A DNA stretch of 64,000 nucleotides from Cladopsammia gracilis (lineage: Eukaryota > Cnidaria > Anthozoa > Scleractinia > Dendrophylliidae). The DNA lies in NCBI GenBank assembly GCA_022457155.1, contig JAJGOT010000343.1, forward strand, positions 142,501-206,500, given 5' to 3'. Below are positions 20,920 to 33,249 of this stretch, piece after piece. Made by a program: the position numbers and the translations under genes. The notes below the pieces were generated by a model that worked only from the letters and a program-made list of their open reading frames with translations, ran no database searches and was not told the DNA's origin. Every line of letters begins with the position of its first letter. Position 1 is the first letter of the stretch.

Positions 20920-21256
20920 CCCAACAGAGATAATGAACGAAATAACCAAAGAATTTACTTATTAAATCACTACGTGGAGTCTGATTTCACTCATAGAATG
21001 TGCGGTGCGCGGTATTTTCCTGTTCTGGTATTGTCTATTAAAATATGACTAGCGCTGACAAGGTGGTTCTCACTTTTGAGTTTGTGGAATGTTGGATCCT
21101 TATGACAAGCTTCCTGAGCGTACTTACCCTTACGTTAGAATTATTCCTAATGACGCATTACAAGATTGAAATCCATTTTTGAACGATGCTCAACGGTATT
21201 TTGGGTCATGCGGAACACAAACAAAACAAACAAGCAAACAAAAAGGATGAAAATAT
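20920..21256. other. Spacer, no gene
   Basis: A shortened copy of the spacer seen at 658-1649, leading into a tRNA-Gln. Confidence 0.35.
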
Positions 21257-21328
21257 AGGTCCCACCGAGATTTGAACTCGGATCGCTGTATTCAGAGTCC
21301 AGAGTGCTAACCATTACACCATGGGACC
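21257..21328 (-). tRNA. tRNA-Gln (CTG), one stem mismatch
   Basis: The acceptor, T and D arms match the intact copy. The anticodon stem is CTGGA/TACAG, with one G-A mismatch next to the loop CTCTGAA. It may be weakly functional. Confidence 0.65.
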
Positions 21329-23254
21329 CTACCTAGGATGTTCGATGGAATTACGAACTTTGTCTCCGGTACTCTGGGACGAAACAGCATTTTTTCATTG
21401 CATATTTTGCAGAGCTAAAAAGGGGAATCGGGTTTTAATTGGGAATCGACGCTTTTGCGGTATTTAACAAAGCTGGCATCTGTTTTACTTGGATACGAGT
21501 GAAGCCGATGGCGCGCGGAGGGGGGGGGGGGGGGGGGGGGGGTGGTTGTGGGGTGGTGGCGGTGTGTTGTTCCAAGTCTCTTGTAAATATGACGCGAATG
21601 ACCGCGCGAACGAAAATGCTGCTGGTGTACGTAGGATCTGGAGAAGATCTAGTCAGCTAAAAAAAAGAGATAAAATCAAAGTATAAAGCAAGACTGATGC
21701 TGCGTAGAACAGTTAACGCGACAACGACATGATAGAGCCCAAACTGAAAGCCAAAATGCAATCGATCGTGGACAGCTGTTTTGACCTGGTTGGGTCTCGT
21801 CAGCATGATGTGCAGCAAAGAGATAGAGAAACTAGCGCGAACGCCAAATGACTACCAAATCGCACGTGGCGATGACTACAGAAGAGCTCAAAATCAAAAG
21901 TTTGCCAACTGACCCACGTCGCCAGCGGCGCGTGACCATGAGCAATAGGCAAAGAATTTGAAATATCATGTCGTTGTGGCGATAAAAAAAAGTAGGGATA
22001 GACAGAAACCATTCCTCAGCGAATACATGGGCAATACCATCTAAACGTTTGGAACGTTTATCCACTGGACTTAACAAGAATGACACCATGAGTCTATTTG
22101 AAATTCGTCACTTCGTACATTTGTCTGCATCACGTGGGGACCTTTCTTCAGGTATCACGTGATCGCACTTCCTTTGGGCAGTGATTCAACTCAAACACGT
22201 GACACGAAAAACGGCGATCGTTACGCTGAAAATTCGTAAGTGTCGCAGTTTACTGGGAAGAAAAGTATAGAAATGGTTATTTGATTAGTTTTGACGTCAC
22301 CGTTTGATTGATTTGTCTGCGTGTACTTAAAGCTTAAAGTGCTACAATGATAATAATCTTGCCTCTTGTCTTCAGGTTTAGAAAGAAGACTTGCTAAATA
22401 CTTCCCTTGACAAGTTTACGTTTAAATTCTAACGGGAAGACCAGTTATTTCAAACGAAAAGTTCATCTTTGGCTTGTCGTCATCACTTGATTCCAATGGC
22501 CAAAACGTTTGGATGACGTGAAATGACGTCATTCAAAAAACCTTAGCTTAGACACGCGAGACTGCTCTCAGGAATAATTGCGTATTTGAGTGTTGCGAAC
22601 TGAGTCACGCACGGGGCTTCGACGCTTATCGGCCATTTATTTCCAGGCTCACCAAGGTTACACCGTTCTAAAGCAACAACTGCACAGTGGAACATATTTC
22701 ATTTATTTCCCGTGTCTGCCACCAATATCATGATTTTATCAAAAGCTTTAAAATAATCTGTAACTCTACAGATCAGCTTCTGTTTTGTTATATTGTCTAA
22801 CCTTTATTATTTTCAATTACATTACTTTTCCCTGCCTCGAATAGCGTTTTTGCTAATTTGCAGGGGAACTGTACTTAAGTTTATATATCTAATAAAGTTT
22901 TGTTTGTTGTTGTTGTTGTTGTTGTTGGAACAATTGCACGTGGTACAAACAATCTCCCGCAAGAAATTATTGCATCAACCTCGCTATCTTCATTTAGGCA
23001 ATCCCCGTGTAACCTTACATATTGATCAGCAATTTTGTGTTTTGTTTTGTTTATTATTATAATTTCATTATTTAAAGCAGTCTGCCATACTCTGTTAAGA
23101 GTGAAGACTTAATTGGCAAATAAAAATAAATAAAATATAGCGATTTGTGTAATCATGAAGCCACTGAATGAAAAGAGGAGGAATAGTCGAAAAGAAAAAA
23201 AATAGTCGAAGTAGTACTTAAAATAATTTATTATTGTTACGAAAATAACAAATT
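21329..23254. other. Spacer with poly-G, module C and LINE-like tails
   Basis: A partial module A (21,329-21,500) ends at a pure G tract (21,518-21,542), so the Gly partner is missing here. Module C follows at 22,040-22,680. Two retrotransposon-like 3' tails are visible: AATAAAG followed by (TTG)n at about 22,890-22,927, and GCAAATAAAAATAAATAAA at 23,115-23,133. Glycine-rich frames over the G tract are artefacts. Confidence 0.45.
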
Positions 23255-23326
23255 AGGTCCCACCGAGATTTGAACTCGGATCGCTGGATTCAAAGTCCAG
23301 AGTGCTAACCATTACACCATGGGGCC
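23255..23326 (-). tRNA. tRNA-Gln (TTG)
   Basis: The cloverleaf has loop CTTTGAA (anticodon TTG), anticodon stem CTGGA/TCCAG and T stem CCGAG/CTCGG. The acceptor GGCCCCA faces TGGGACC, leaving a C3-A70 mismatch that all TTG copies in this window share. Confidence 0.8.
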
Positions 23327-23934
23327 CTTCACACCACCACGTGTGAAACGACGAATCAAAAACAAAGCAGCGTTTTACCATCGCGGATCTTTACCTTTGT
23401 GGAGCTGAAGTGTGTACTGTTCAGACTGCATGTTTTGGAGATGGAGGTTTAGGTCGGAATTTTATAACCGTCCACAGGACTTTAATCTAGCGAGGTGTAT
23501 TTGGGAAATATTTATGACAACACAAACAATCGAATCCGTTTTTACTCAGTTTACATTACGCTTTCGCAATCAACTTTGGATGCACTTTGTTCTCACTGAT
23601 TCATAGTTATCATCTGAGGATAGAGATTTAAAGTGAGTTACCATTTTTTTGATTTCTGAGAAGACATTGAATACGGGTGGATGCACTGGACTAGTATTCA
23701 ATCTCCTCTCGTCCGGAAATAGCATAAATTGTCACTGGGTACGAGTCCCCTGATGCTCAGGGTAGGTTTAGTCAAAAAATAGGTACGGGAATATAATTAA
23801 TCCAAGCAATGAAAAGAGACAATCTAACGTTAGCTTGCTTAGGTTGTCATTTTCATTTGACCGTTTTATTTTGAAAAAGATTTGTTCATAAGGAAAAGCC
23901 TATGCACAAGGATATGAGCGCATGAAAAAAACAA
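23327..23934. repeat. Module B between Gln(TTG) and Gly
   Basis: Contains the larger hairpin near 23,660-23,710 (imperfect) and the small hairpin GACAATCTA/TAGGTTGTC at 23,818-23,848. Copies follow each other Gln(TTG). Confidence 0.6.
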
Positions 23935-24005
23935 TGCGTCGGCCGGGAATCGAACCAGGGTCAACTGCTGGGAAGCAGCTATGCTCACCACTATACCACC
24001 GACGC
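23935..24005 (-). pseudogene. tRNA-Gly with shortened anticodon loop
   Basis: The anticodon loop has lost one base (TTCCCA between GCTGC and GCAGT) and the T stem has a change. It is likely inactive. Confidence 0.7.
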
Positions 24006-25189
24006 ACTTTACGTGAAGGTGCCTAATTTTCTGGTGCAGTTATCAGATTATTATGCCAGCGATATACGGAAATATTTTTGTAGCTGGATTACAGTTGAAA
24101 ATAGACCATTTTCGTATTCTCAGTATTGAACTGGAACATAGTTTGCAATGGAGGCTCATGCGGGGAAATATCATTAACAATATTTGCATTGGATTACTGT
24201 CGTATATTAATAAACAATTTAGCGAAAAACTGACTCGTAAAAATACTCAGCCTTTTTATACAACTTCACGCTGAATAACCTCTTTTTATTAGCCTACGCG
24301 CGATCAATGTAGGAATAGTAAGTACGCTGAGAAACAGGCTTTTTTGTTACAATGATGTGATTAATGTGCACCTAACCCCCAACTCAACACAATGTATGTA
24401 TAAATAGGAAAATTATATAAAAACTGTTATAAGTCAATTGATTTGTAAAAAAATATTACTTGGAGGTGGAAACAAGTAGTTGTATAATAAACGAGTCTTG
24501 ATTTGACGTCATCTTATTAACATTTTGTAAATGCAAACCTCTATAATTCATTAACGCAACGTTAAAAACAAGAAATATTTAACTATTCAACTTTTCAACG
24601 TCCATAGAGTTGAATAAGCGAAAAAAAAAAACAATTATGGTGTTAGGTGCACTTTAACATAACAGATCATCTAATACCAGTATTAAATAAACAAACAGAC
24701 TTGAACAAAATGGGGCATTTTCAATATAGACCTTGCAAATTAAGAGAAAAATACAGTCACATGATATTGAAAACATAAATGTAATCGGTTCGAACATTTT
24801 TTTTTTAAAACACATGTTTGCATTAGTTTTACGTTTACTTGAGTTTGCATGTTCATACAGCGTACTGAGGTGATCATATTTTAGTGATTTCCAGTTCTCG
24901 GAAATGTGCTGATTTCTGTGGAACTCATTCCTAGATTTTCATAGATTGCTAGTTCAAAATACACTTGCGTAAATAACGTAGCAACAAAAAACGAAATCCG
25001 TCGGTGGATTCACAAAACGTTAAAATGTTAAACGAGAAATAAGGTACTATCTCTCAGTCAAAATTGCACGAGACCAGTGTTTGGATACGAGTGAAGCCGA
25101 GGCGCCTGGGGCTCGTTATAAGTCTCTATCGTATCTCGTCTCGTATCGTACATTTGTCTGTATGAGGACATTACTTCAGGAATCACTTG
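24006..25189. repeat. Module D, older copy
   Basis: This matches 31,676-32,540 (and 40,029-40,890, 53,937-54,800) with divergence. It includes a 64-73-aa plus-strand frame present in every copy that shows no known domain. The right end, TTCAGGAATCAC.TGATCGC, is where the tandem triplication starts. Confidence 0.55.
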
Positions 25190-25718
25190 ATCGCGCTCCC
25201 TGTGTGAAGTGTTTAAACTCAAACAGGTGACAGGAAACAAGGCCACCTGCATATGCGATAAACCACCGATTGGCTCATGAAAAACGATGGTCACTCTGAA
25301 GGCTGTGTGAAAATTCGTGGTTTACTGGTAAGAGTAGTATAAACAGTGTTTATTTGTTTCAGTTTTACATCCCCGTTTGATTGATTTGTCTACGTGTACG
25401 TTAAAGTTAAAGTACTACTATGATTTTGGAAAGAAGACTTATTGAAAACTTTCCATGACAAATTTTAGGTTTAAATTCAAAAGGGAAGACCAGTTATTTC
25501 AAACGAAATAACTAGTCATGACTAGTCTTCGTAATCGTTTTTTTAAATTATAACTTAACTTAAATTTGTATATAATATAATTAAATTTATAAAATTGTAG
25601 CTTAACTTAAATTTATACACTTCTAATGAAGTTTTATTTTGCATCTTTTATCTTTATTATCTTGTGGCGTACCTGGAAACTAACTTTTAAGGAAGCGCCC
25701 TGACCTCGTTAAATAAAG

Positions 25719-25756
<38 letters not shown>

Positions 25757-26159
25757 CTGACTGATTGATTGATTGATTGATTGGATTGAAAAGTTCAGCT
25801 TCGTCTTGCCGCCATTACTTGATCCCAATGGCCAAAACGTTTGGATAACGTTGCATGACTTTATCCATAAAAACGTTATACGTCACGTGAAACTGCTTTT
25901 TAGAATAATTGCAGGTCTGAAATTTGCGAACTAATGCTGTGTTCATATAAGCACCGAAACATATTTAGAGTAAACATGTTCAGTCAACGAACACGATGGT
26001 CGGTTGCTAGGGCTTTTTCTCCCGGAAGGTTCTAAATCTCATTTTTTGGCTCACAGAGGAGTAGTTTATATTCTAAATGAAGCAAAACATTAGAACATCT
26101 TAATTGGAGACGATTTTTCTTTAAATGTTTACCATACTGAAGGCTTTTTAGACTTTTCT

Positions 26160-27360
26160 TGAAATTATGACGTCATAAGTGCCACCTATTTTTAGCGGAG
26201 CACTCGCCGGGCCGAATGGAACTAGGGGATAGAAGCTATGCCCGTCATTTTTCATGGTCATGGCTAGCGGAATGTTTTGCGGGCGCGCGTGTGCCCGCCG
26301 CCGCCGCCGTCGCAGGACTACAACAGCTCGCGGGCGAGTATGACGTCGCAAAACATGCGCGTACGACGTCATATTGAAACCAAAGCGAGGCTTTGTTTTT
26401 CGCGCGGTTACAAGGCCGAATGTCACGTCAGCTGGAAAAACATTTGATGTTTTGCTGTGAATTTACTAAGCGGAGAAAACCGTTTTAAAGGCGTTATTTC
26501 CCTGAATATTTCGCGGTTTGCTACTCAAGACAAGGATTTTAATTAAGGGATACTCAGAAGCCGCTTTAGTGGAAAAAGACGAGCTTTCAGAGATAAAATC
26601 TTGCTTCGATGAACTTCATGTATTACGTTTTTATCAATGCGGGAGACGTTTGTTTTTTACGGATTTCAGAACCAGAAGCGGAAATTTGAATTTCCAGATT
26701 ACATTTTTCGATGGGAATTTATCTTGATATCAATCTGTGATTGACTTTTTCTTTCTGTTCTCGTTAGTTTTGAAGAATTGTTTATAAACGTGTAGCTTAA
26801 ATTCAGTTGTATTAATTTCTTGAATTTCATCGTAGACACTGCTCAGCCTCGATGCGATATAAATGGTACGCGTTTTGCTTTTAAACTAATGTAGATTTGA
26901 ATAAATTTTTTCGAAAGAAGATTGTGTTGTCAATTTTTATGTGTTTGTTCATTCATTACATAGATTGAAAAGCGATTTTATGTAAACAAAACAAGACTTA
27001 GATTTTATACTCGCGTCGCCTTATGCAAATATGTTTGTGTATTTTTGCAATTTTGATTTCCAAATCAGTTTCTCGGGCATTTTTTGACAAGCAACAACTG
27101 TATTTTATTCGGAAAATAGTCGTAATAGTTATTCTAGACGGAGAAAAAGTTGTTTTTGTGAACTTGTACAATCTAAATGTACTGTGCTGACGGTCGGGTT
27201 ATACTGTTTTTGAGAATTGCTAAAATTGAAAAATAGCCCGATCGTCAATCTTAATTCTTGTGCTTCCGACCTTTCACCTAAGTTAAGTTTCATCTTATTT
27301 AAGCTTGTTCAGAGGGTCTTCAGAGTGCTTCGCTGTTAGGCTAAGCCTAACTATATATAT
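26160..27360. repeat. Dispersed repeat (about 1.2 kb)
   Basis: The left end carries the CATTTTTCATGGTCATGGC block, a (CCG)n-rich stretch and several TGACGTC motifs. The right end is TTAGGCTAAGCCTAACT. Related inverted or partial copies lie at 11,293-11,760, 20,303-20,830, 30,240-30,740 and 52,500-53,000. The 92-aa Arg-rich minus frame (26,148-26,426) and the 69-aa plus frame (26,518-26,727) are repeat-borne and not taken as genes. Copies 2 and 3 are at 35,976-37,176 and 44,344-45,545. Confidence 0.55.
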
Positions 27361-27487
27361 TAGTAGCAACATTAAAAATTTGAAAAGCAGTGTTGAAAAC
27401 TTTACACACATTTTTGGAACATAAAAAGAATATTTTTAGTGAAAAAATATTTCAATCGGATAAAAAGGCGTAAAGTTACAGCTAATT

Positions 27488-27848
27488 AAAGAAATTCTAA
27501 TTTCCCGCCACATGACCATTTATGGTCAAACTTTACAAGTATTTAAACGTGTAAACAATTAAAAAAAGTCGTAACGGAGAAAGGACAAAGTTGCATAAAG
27601 TCGAAATTGTAGTTTTTTTAACTTAGCATATGCTGTACTATGACGCCTATTTCATCACGAATTACGTCATTATGACGTCACATTGACGTAATTCGTGACG
27701 AAACCCGTATAATAGTCTTAAACTCAAAAAGCTACAATTTTGATTTTATGCAAGTTTGTCTTTTCTCCGTTGCGACTACATTCATTGTTTTCGCGTTTAA
27801 ATACTCCTAAAGTTTGACCATATATGGTCGTTTGGCGGAATTCTTTAC
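27488..27848. mobile_element. Large foldback element
   Basis: The two arms contain CCGCCACATGACCATTTATGG and, inverted, CCATATATGGTCGTTTGGCGG as well as GACGTAATTCGTGACG pairs around the centre near 27,670. Arms are imperfect. No coding capacity. Copies at about 37,304-37,664 and 45,672-46,032. Confidence 0.65.
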
Positions 27849-27904
27849 TGAATACTAAAACTAATACAACATTTTTCACACTTTTCTCCTGAATTTTAAT
27901 TCTG

Positions 27905-28093
27905 ATGCCAAATTTGGAGGTCATTTGTGACGTCACATTAGCAGTTAACCATTCCAACACTGACATGCAACTTATTCCACTAGAAATAATTCACAATTCA
28001 CGGGATTCTATTCGAAAAGCAAGAGAGTCGTATTTAATAGATAGAGCGAAAACACTAGAACCACGTGGGTTGAACAGACGTGATGAATTGTAG
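27905..28093 (+). pseudogene. Penelope-like GIY-YIG C-terminal fragment, copy 1
   Basis: A 62-aa frame ends in a pattern typical of the C terminus of Penelope-like elements: VNHSNTDMQLIPLE, then DSIRKARESYLIDRAKTLEP and GLNR. In the family this is the end of the GIY-YIG endonuclease (H..sDm...viE...R..RE..wI..l.Tl.P.GLN). The RT and the GIY-YIG catalytic Tyr/Arg part are absent. A hammerhead-like motif follows 145 bp downstream. Confidence 0.6.
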
Positions 28094-28237
28094 TTTACGT
28101 ATACTACTAGCCTTATCTTTAGTTTTTATTATCTTGTAGATCATTTCCGCCCCTCCTCATTTTTTAAATATGTATTGCGACATTCTCCTTTATATAATGT
28201 TGTATTTTCATTTCATAACTTAGTAACATCTTATAAC

Positions 28238-28266
28238 CTGAAGAAGGCTGGTCTGGCCAGCCGAAA
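28238..28266 (+). ncRNA. Degenerate hammerhead-like motif, copy 1
   Basis: CTGAAGA, stem II GGCTGG/CCAGCC, then GAAA. The cleavage-site GUC is missing (GAAATATTG). It lies on the same strand as and downstream of the GIY-YIG fragment, as expected for a Penelope-like 3' end. Copies at 38,054-38,082 and 46,422-46,450. Confidence 0.4.
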
Positions 28267-29449
28267 TATTGTTTTAAATATATTTACTCGTTGTATCAGC
28301 TTTGCAGTCCTTGGACTTCTCGTTAGTATATATGAAATAATCACCAATTGATAGGTAACTTATCCACCTACTTTCCTTCCAAGTTTCGTTAGATTCGACG
28401 CATTCTACCTTTGTCTGTAGCCTAAAACTTTCAGTTTTGAGAGGTGCGGGAGGAAAAGCCCTTTATAGCAACCGACCACCTGTGGAAACACGATTCCCTT
28501 AAGAATGTTTGCAATGTCATTGTTCACATTAGCTGTCAATTTCAAAACACGTTTCACGCCTGGTTCTTGTAATATTCTTAGTGGCCACTTTAAGGCCAGG
28601 AATTCGAGCAATACACCGTTGATTTTAAGGTGATTCCGTTGTTATTTCGTGCGCATTCGTCTATGACAAACTTTGGGCCATATTAACCGTTTCCGGCTCT
28701 GAAGCGATGCTTCAAAAACTTTGCGAATATTTATAGCTATTACTTAGCAATAATATGATAAAATTCGATTTTACTCGGAAAAAATGTTTCAAGTTGTAAT
28801 CGGGCTTAAATTAACCCCACGTTTTGAACAAAATCGCACCCTGTGAAACATTTTGCTATTATATTTGAGTTTATTTTTAATTTCTGGAATCGGCTTACAT
28901 TAACTTAATACATACCCTAACCAAAGTTTCAGAAAAATCGTTGGATTCGTTGTGTCTTAATTGAACTTTCCCTTTCTTTATTATATTATTGTTATTTCAT
29001 TTTGTTATGTTGTAATGCTTTTGCAATACTGTAAGGATTTATAGTCATGCAAATAAAGCTACTTGTTGTTGTTGTTGTTTTTGTTGTTGTTGTTGTTGGA
29101 GCAGAAGTGCGGAAGTATTAAGGCCATTAAAATTTAGCCCTAAAATTCTATTAAAATATTAAATACTTGATGCTCTTTGACAAAACAATCCACGAATCCA
29201 AATTTCTGGGAGAAGTCGTGATCAGAAATAAACATGTTTCGTCTTAGTGTGAACACAACATAAGTTAATTACGCATTGGGTTTTTTTTTCATTTCCAAGC
29301 TCGCCAAGCTTACATCTTTCTAAAATATAGCGATTTGTGCACTTATGAAGCCATTGAATGAAAAGAGGGGAAAATAGTCGAAAAGAAAGAAAACATGTCT
29401 TCGTAGTAGCACTTAAAACAAATTTTTATTGTTACAAAAATATGAAATT
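28267..29449. other. Spacer with (TTG)n retrotransposon-like tail
   Basis: A 68-aa minus frame at 28,405-28,611 is kept in all three copies but has no known domain, and the copies are too similar for this to be evidence of selection. A LINE-like 3' end, AATAAAG followed by (TTG)n, lies at 29,055-29,098. Module C ends the stretch. Confidence 0.35.
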
Positions 29450-29521
29450 AGGTCCCACCGAGATTTGAACTCGGATCGCTGGATTCAAAGTCCAGAGTGC
29501 TAACCATTACACCATGGGGCC
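29450..29521 (-). tRNA. tRNA-Gln (TTG)
   Basis: Sequence as for 23255-23326, including the C3-A70 mismatch. Located in tandem copy 1, first pair. Confidence 0.8.
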
Positions 29522-30117
29522 CTTCACAACACCACGCGTGAAACTACAAATTAAATACTCCCACAAAGCAGAGCTTTACCATCGCGGATCCTTTGTGGAG
29601 CTGAAGTGTGTACTGTTTTGAAGATGGAGGTTAAGGTCGGAATTTTATAGCCGTCCACAGGGGTTTAATCTAGTAAGGTGTATTCGGAAAATACTTATAA
29701 CAACACAAACAATCTAATCAGTTTCAATCAGTTTACATTACGATTTTGCAATTCACTTTGGATGCATCTTGTTCTCACTGATTTTTAGTTATCCTCTGAG
29801 GATAGAGATTTTAATTTTTAAAGCCAGCCACCATTTATTGGATTTTTGGGTGAGAGGAGATTGGATACGGGTGGGACGCACTGGACTCGTATTCAATCTC
29901 CTCTCGTCTGGAAACAGCATAAATTGCGACTGGGTTCGAGTCGCCTCGCCTGATGCTCAAAAAAGGTTTAGTCAAAAAAGGTACGGGAAGATAATTAATT
30001 AATCCACTCAATGAAAATAGACAATCTAACGTTGGCTTGCTTAGATTGTCATTTTTACTTGACCGTTTTGTTTCGAAAAAGATTTGTTCAAAAGGAAAAG
30101 CCTATGCACACGAAAAA
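29522..30117. repeat. Module B, copy 1 first pair
   Basis: Holds the paralogous empty site CTAGTAAG (29,670-29,677) of the transposon found in copy 3, the large hairpin near 29,860 and the small hairpin GACAATCTA/TAGATTGTC at 30,020-30,050. Confidence 0.7.
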
Positions 30118-30189
30118 TGCGTCGGCCGGGAATCGAACCCGGGTCAACTGCTTGGAAGGCAGCTATGCTCACCACTATACCACCGACGC
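30118..30189 (-). tRNA. tRNA-Gly (TCC)
   Basis: Intact cloverleaf. Acceptor GCGTCGG/CCGACGC, loop CTTCCAA. Minus-strand TTTTT follows within a few bases. Confidence 0.93.
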
Positions 30190-30921
30190 ACGATGTAAGT
30201 AATGAGTAATAATTTTTTCGGCGGAGTTATCGGATTATTATGCCAGCACACTGTACAAAAGCTCACAAAAACAACTTTTTCTCGGTCTAGAATAACTAGT
30301 GTGACTAATTTCCGAATTAAATAGAGCAGCTGCGTATCAAAAATTGTCCGAGAACAATACACAGGCATCTGTGCGCAAGGCGACTCGAATGAAGTTAAAA
30401 CTATAAAATACAAGTCTTGTTTTGTTTACATAAAATCGCTTTTTAATCTATGTAATGAATGAACAATACATAAAAATGGACAACAAGATCTTATTTAGCT
30501 GTCAAAAAAGCCCAGGCTGAATAGGGTTAATTTATGTTTAAAAACAAAAGGTGTATCATTAGCGCATCGAGGAGCTGTCTGGCTGAGCACATGGTGAAAT
30601 TCAAGATATCATTACGACTGAATTTGAGCACGTAAAACATTTCTCCAAAACTAACGATAACACAAAGAAAAAGTCAATCAGAAATTAATATCCAAATAAA
30701 TTCCCATCAATGTATGAAATTTGTTCTACCTTTAAGTCCCTCGGCTGCTTGGAATTCTTTAACTTATACTCTGTTAAGAGTGAAGACTTTATTGGCAAAT
30801 AAAAATAAATAAAATATAGCGATTTGTGTAATTATGAAACCACTGAATGAAACGAGGGGAAAAAAGTCGAAACGAAAAAAATGTCGTCGAAGTAGTATTA
30901 TTGTTACACAAATAAGAAATT
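30190..30921. repeat. Spacer made of repeat pieces
   Basis: Contains part of the dispersed repeat (30,240-30,480 and 30,530-30,760), a solo right end of the TTAA element (AGCCCAGGCTGAATAGGG then TTAA at about 30,508-30,530) and a GCAAATAAAAATAAATAAA tail. Confidence 0.5.
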
Positions 30922-30993
30922 AGGTCCCACCGAGATTTGAACTCGGATCGCTGGATTCAAAGTCCAGAGTGCTAACCATTACACCATGGGGCC
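30922..30993 (-). tRNA. tRNA-Gln (TTG)
   Basis: Same structure as 29450-29521, second pair of copy 1, with the shared C3-A70 mismatch. Confidence 0.8.
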
Positions 30994-31603
30994 CTTCACA
31001 ACACCACTTGTGAAACTACGAATCAAAAACAAAGCAGCGTTTTACCATCGCTGATCTTTACCTTCGAGGAGCTGAAGTGTGTACTGTTCAGACTGTTTTG
31101 GAGATGGAGGTTTAGGTCGGAATTTTATAACCGTCCACAGGACTTTAATCTAGCGAGGTGTATTTGGGAAATATTTATAACAACACAAACAATCGAATCC
31201 GTTTTTAATCAGTTTACATTACGCTTTCGCAATCAACTTGATACACCTTGTTCTCGCTGATTCATAGTTATCATCTGAGGATGGAGATTTAAAGTGAGTT
31301 ACCATTTTTTGGATTTCTGGGAGGAAATTGAATACGGGTGGATGCACTGGACTCGTATTCAATCTCCTCTCGTCCGAAAATAGCATAAATTGTCACTGGG
31401 TACGAGTCCCCTGATGTTCAGGGAAGGTTTAGTCAAAAAAGGTACGGGAATATAATTAATTAATCCAAGCAATGAAAAACGGCAATCTAACGTCAGATTG
31501 CTTAGGTTGCCATTTTTATTTGACCATTTTATTTTGAAATAGATTTGTTCAAAAGGAAAAGCCTATACACAAGGATATGAGCACATGAAAAAAAAAAAAA
31601 AAG
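30994..31603. repeat. Module B, copy 1 second pair
   Basis: Variant module B, in which the small hairpin at 31,481-31,511 reads GGCAATCTA/TAGGTTGCC, a compensated A-T to G-C change relative to the first pair. Ends in a long A tract that gives a minus-strand T run after the Gly tRNA. Confidence 0.65.
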
Positions 31604-31675
31604 TTTGTCGGCCGGGAATCGAACCCGGGTCAACTGCTTGGAAGGCAGCTATGCTCACCACTATACCACCGACGC
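31604..31675 (-). pseudogene. tRNA-Gly (TCC) with broken acceptor
   Basis: The body is intact, but the 3' acceptor ends CAA instead of CGC, so pairs 1-72 and 2-71 are lost. The equivalents in copies 2 and 3 have the normal acceptor, so the change is recent. Confidence 0.75.
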
Positions 31676-33013
31676 ACTCTGCATGAAGACGCCTAATTTT
31701 CTGGTGGAGTTATTGGATTATTATGCCAGCGATATACGGAAATATTTTTGTAGCTGGATCAAAGTACAAGTTAAAAATAGATCATTTTCGTATTCTCAGT
31801 ATTGAACTGGAACGTAGTTTGCAATGGAGGCTCATGAGGGGAAATATCATTGAAAATATTTGCATTGGATTACTGTCGTATATTAATAAACAATTTAGCG
31901 AAAAACTGACTACTTAGCCGTATTACACAACTTCACGCTGCATAACCTCTATTTATTAGCCAACGCGCGAGTCGAGCAATGTAGGAATAGTAAGTACGCT
32001 GAGAAACAGACTTTTTTATTACAATGATGTGATTAATGTGCACCTAACCCAAATGGGGCATTTTCAAAATAGACCCTGCAAATTAAAGAGAAAGATACAC
32101 ATGATATTGAAAAAAAAATGTAATCGGTTCAAACAGGTTTTTTTTTAAGCACATGTTTGCATTAGTTTTAAATTTACTTGAGTTTGCATGTTCGCACAGC
32201 GTACTGAGGTGATCATATTTTAGTGATTTCCAGTTCTCGGAAATGTGCTGATTTCTATGGAACTCATCCTTAGATTTTCATGAAATGTGGCAGATTGCTA
32301 GTTCAAAATACACGTAAATCACATGAACAAATCACGAAATCCGTCGGAGGATTCACAAAACGTTAAAATGTTAAACGATAAAAAAGATACTATCTCTCTG
32401 TCAAAATTGCACGAGACCAGTGTTTGGATACGAGTGAAGCCGAGGCGCCTGGGGCTCGTTATAAGTCTCTATCGTATCTCGTCTCGTATCGTACATTTGT
32501 CTGTATGAGGACATTGCTTCAGGAATCACTTGATCGCACTCCCTTTGTACAGTGTTTCAACTCAAAAACGTGACATAAAAAAAGGCCACCACACGTGATA
32601 AACCAAACTGATAAGCTCTTGAAAAGCGATCGTTACTCTGAAGGCGGCCTGGAAATTCGTGAGTGCTGCGGTTTACTGGGAAGAGTAGTATAAACAGTGT
32701 TTATTTGTTTCAGTTTTACGTCACCGTACGCGTTTGATTGATTTGTCTGCATCTACGTAAAGGTTAAAGTACCACTACGACGAAAATTTTTGTTTTTCTT
32801 TTCCGCTTTTTTAACGCAAATGTATCTTTTTTTAACAACAACAAAAATCTTCATTAGGTAATCTTGGCAGGCCAGTGAAATTAATTACATGATTAGAATC
32901 GCTACACACACTAATTTGTTAAAATAAAAAGAAAGGATCAAACAATAGAAAAAAAAAACAAAAAGGAAAAACAAGTGATCGAAATAAAAGAAAGAGAATT
33001 GTGAAAATATTAA
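31676..33013. repeat. Module D and spacer, copy 1
   Basis: Module D (31,676-32,540) is followed by AT-rich sequence. The plus frames at 31,723-31,917 and 32,323-32,508 show no known domain. Confidence 0.45.
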
Positions 33014-33173
33014 TTAATTACTTTTTGAATTAACTTTAGAGATAATCTCGTCAATATTAATGTAGAAATCTGCTTCTTTAAGTATAGTCAAAGCATCTAA
33101 TAGGTTTAGACAATGAGATCGAATTGCTTTAAATTCGATTGATATATTCTTACACAGTCCATAAATAGCTGGC
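33014..33173 (-). CDS. Possible terminal exon, unknown product (copy 1)
   Basis: From an acceptor-like TTTTCCGCCAG at 33,174 the minus strand reads about 53 codons to a stop at 33,014-33,016. It includes FKAIRSHCLNLLDALTILK and ADFYINIDEIISKVNS, an amphipathic coding-like composition. There is no in-frame ATG, so an upstream exon would be needed. Copies lie near 41,364 and 55,270. The copies are nearly identical, so conservation gives no support. Low confidence. Confidence 0.25.
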
Positions 33174-33249
33174 GGAAAACCCACGAAAATCACGTAAAAC
33201 CGAGCCCACGTTCTACTGGTTTGCGATCTGGTACACGTGACTTGATTTA

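Noticed and set aside
21439..21686. Glycine-rich frames
   Set aside because: Caused by the pure G tract at 21,518-21,542.
26148..26426. 92-aa Arg-rich frame kept in three copies
   Set aside because: The three copies are recent duplicates, so persistence is no evidence of selection; the frame lies in a dispersed repeat with a CCG tract.
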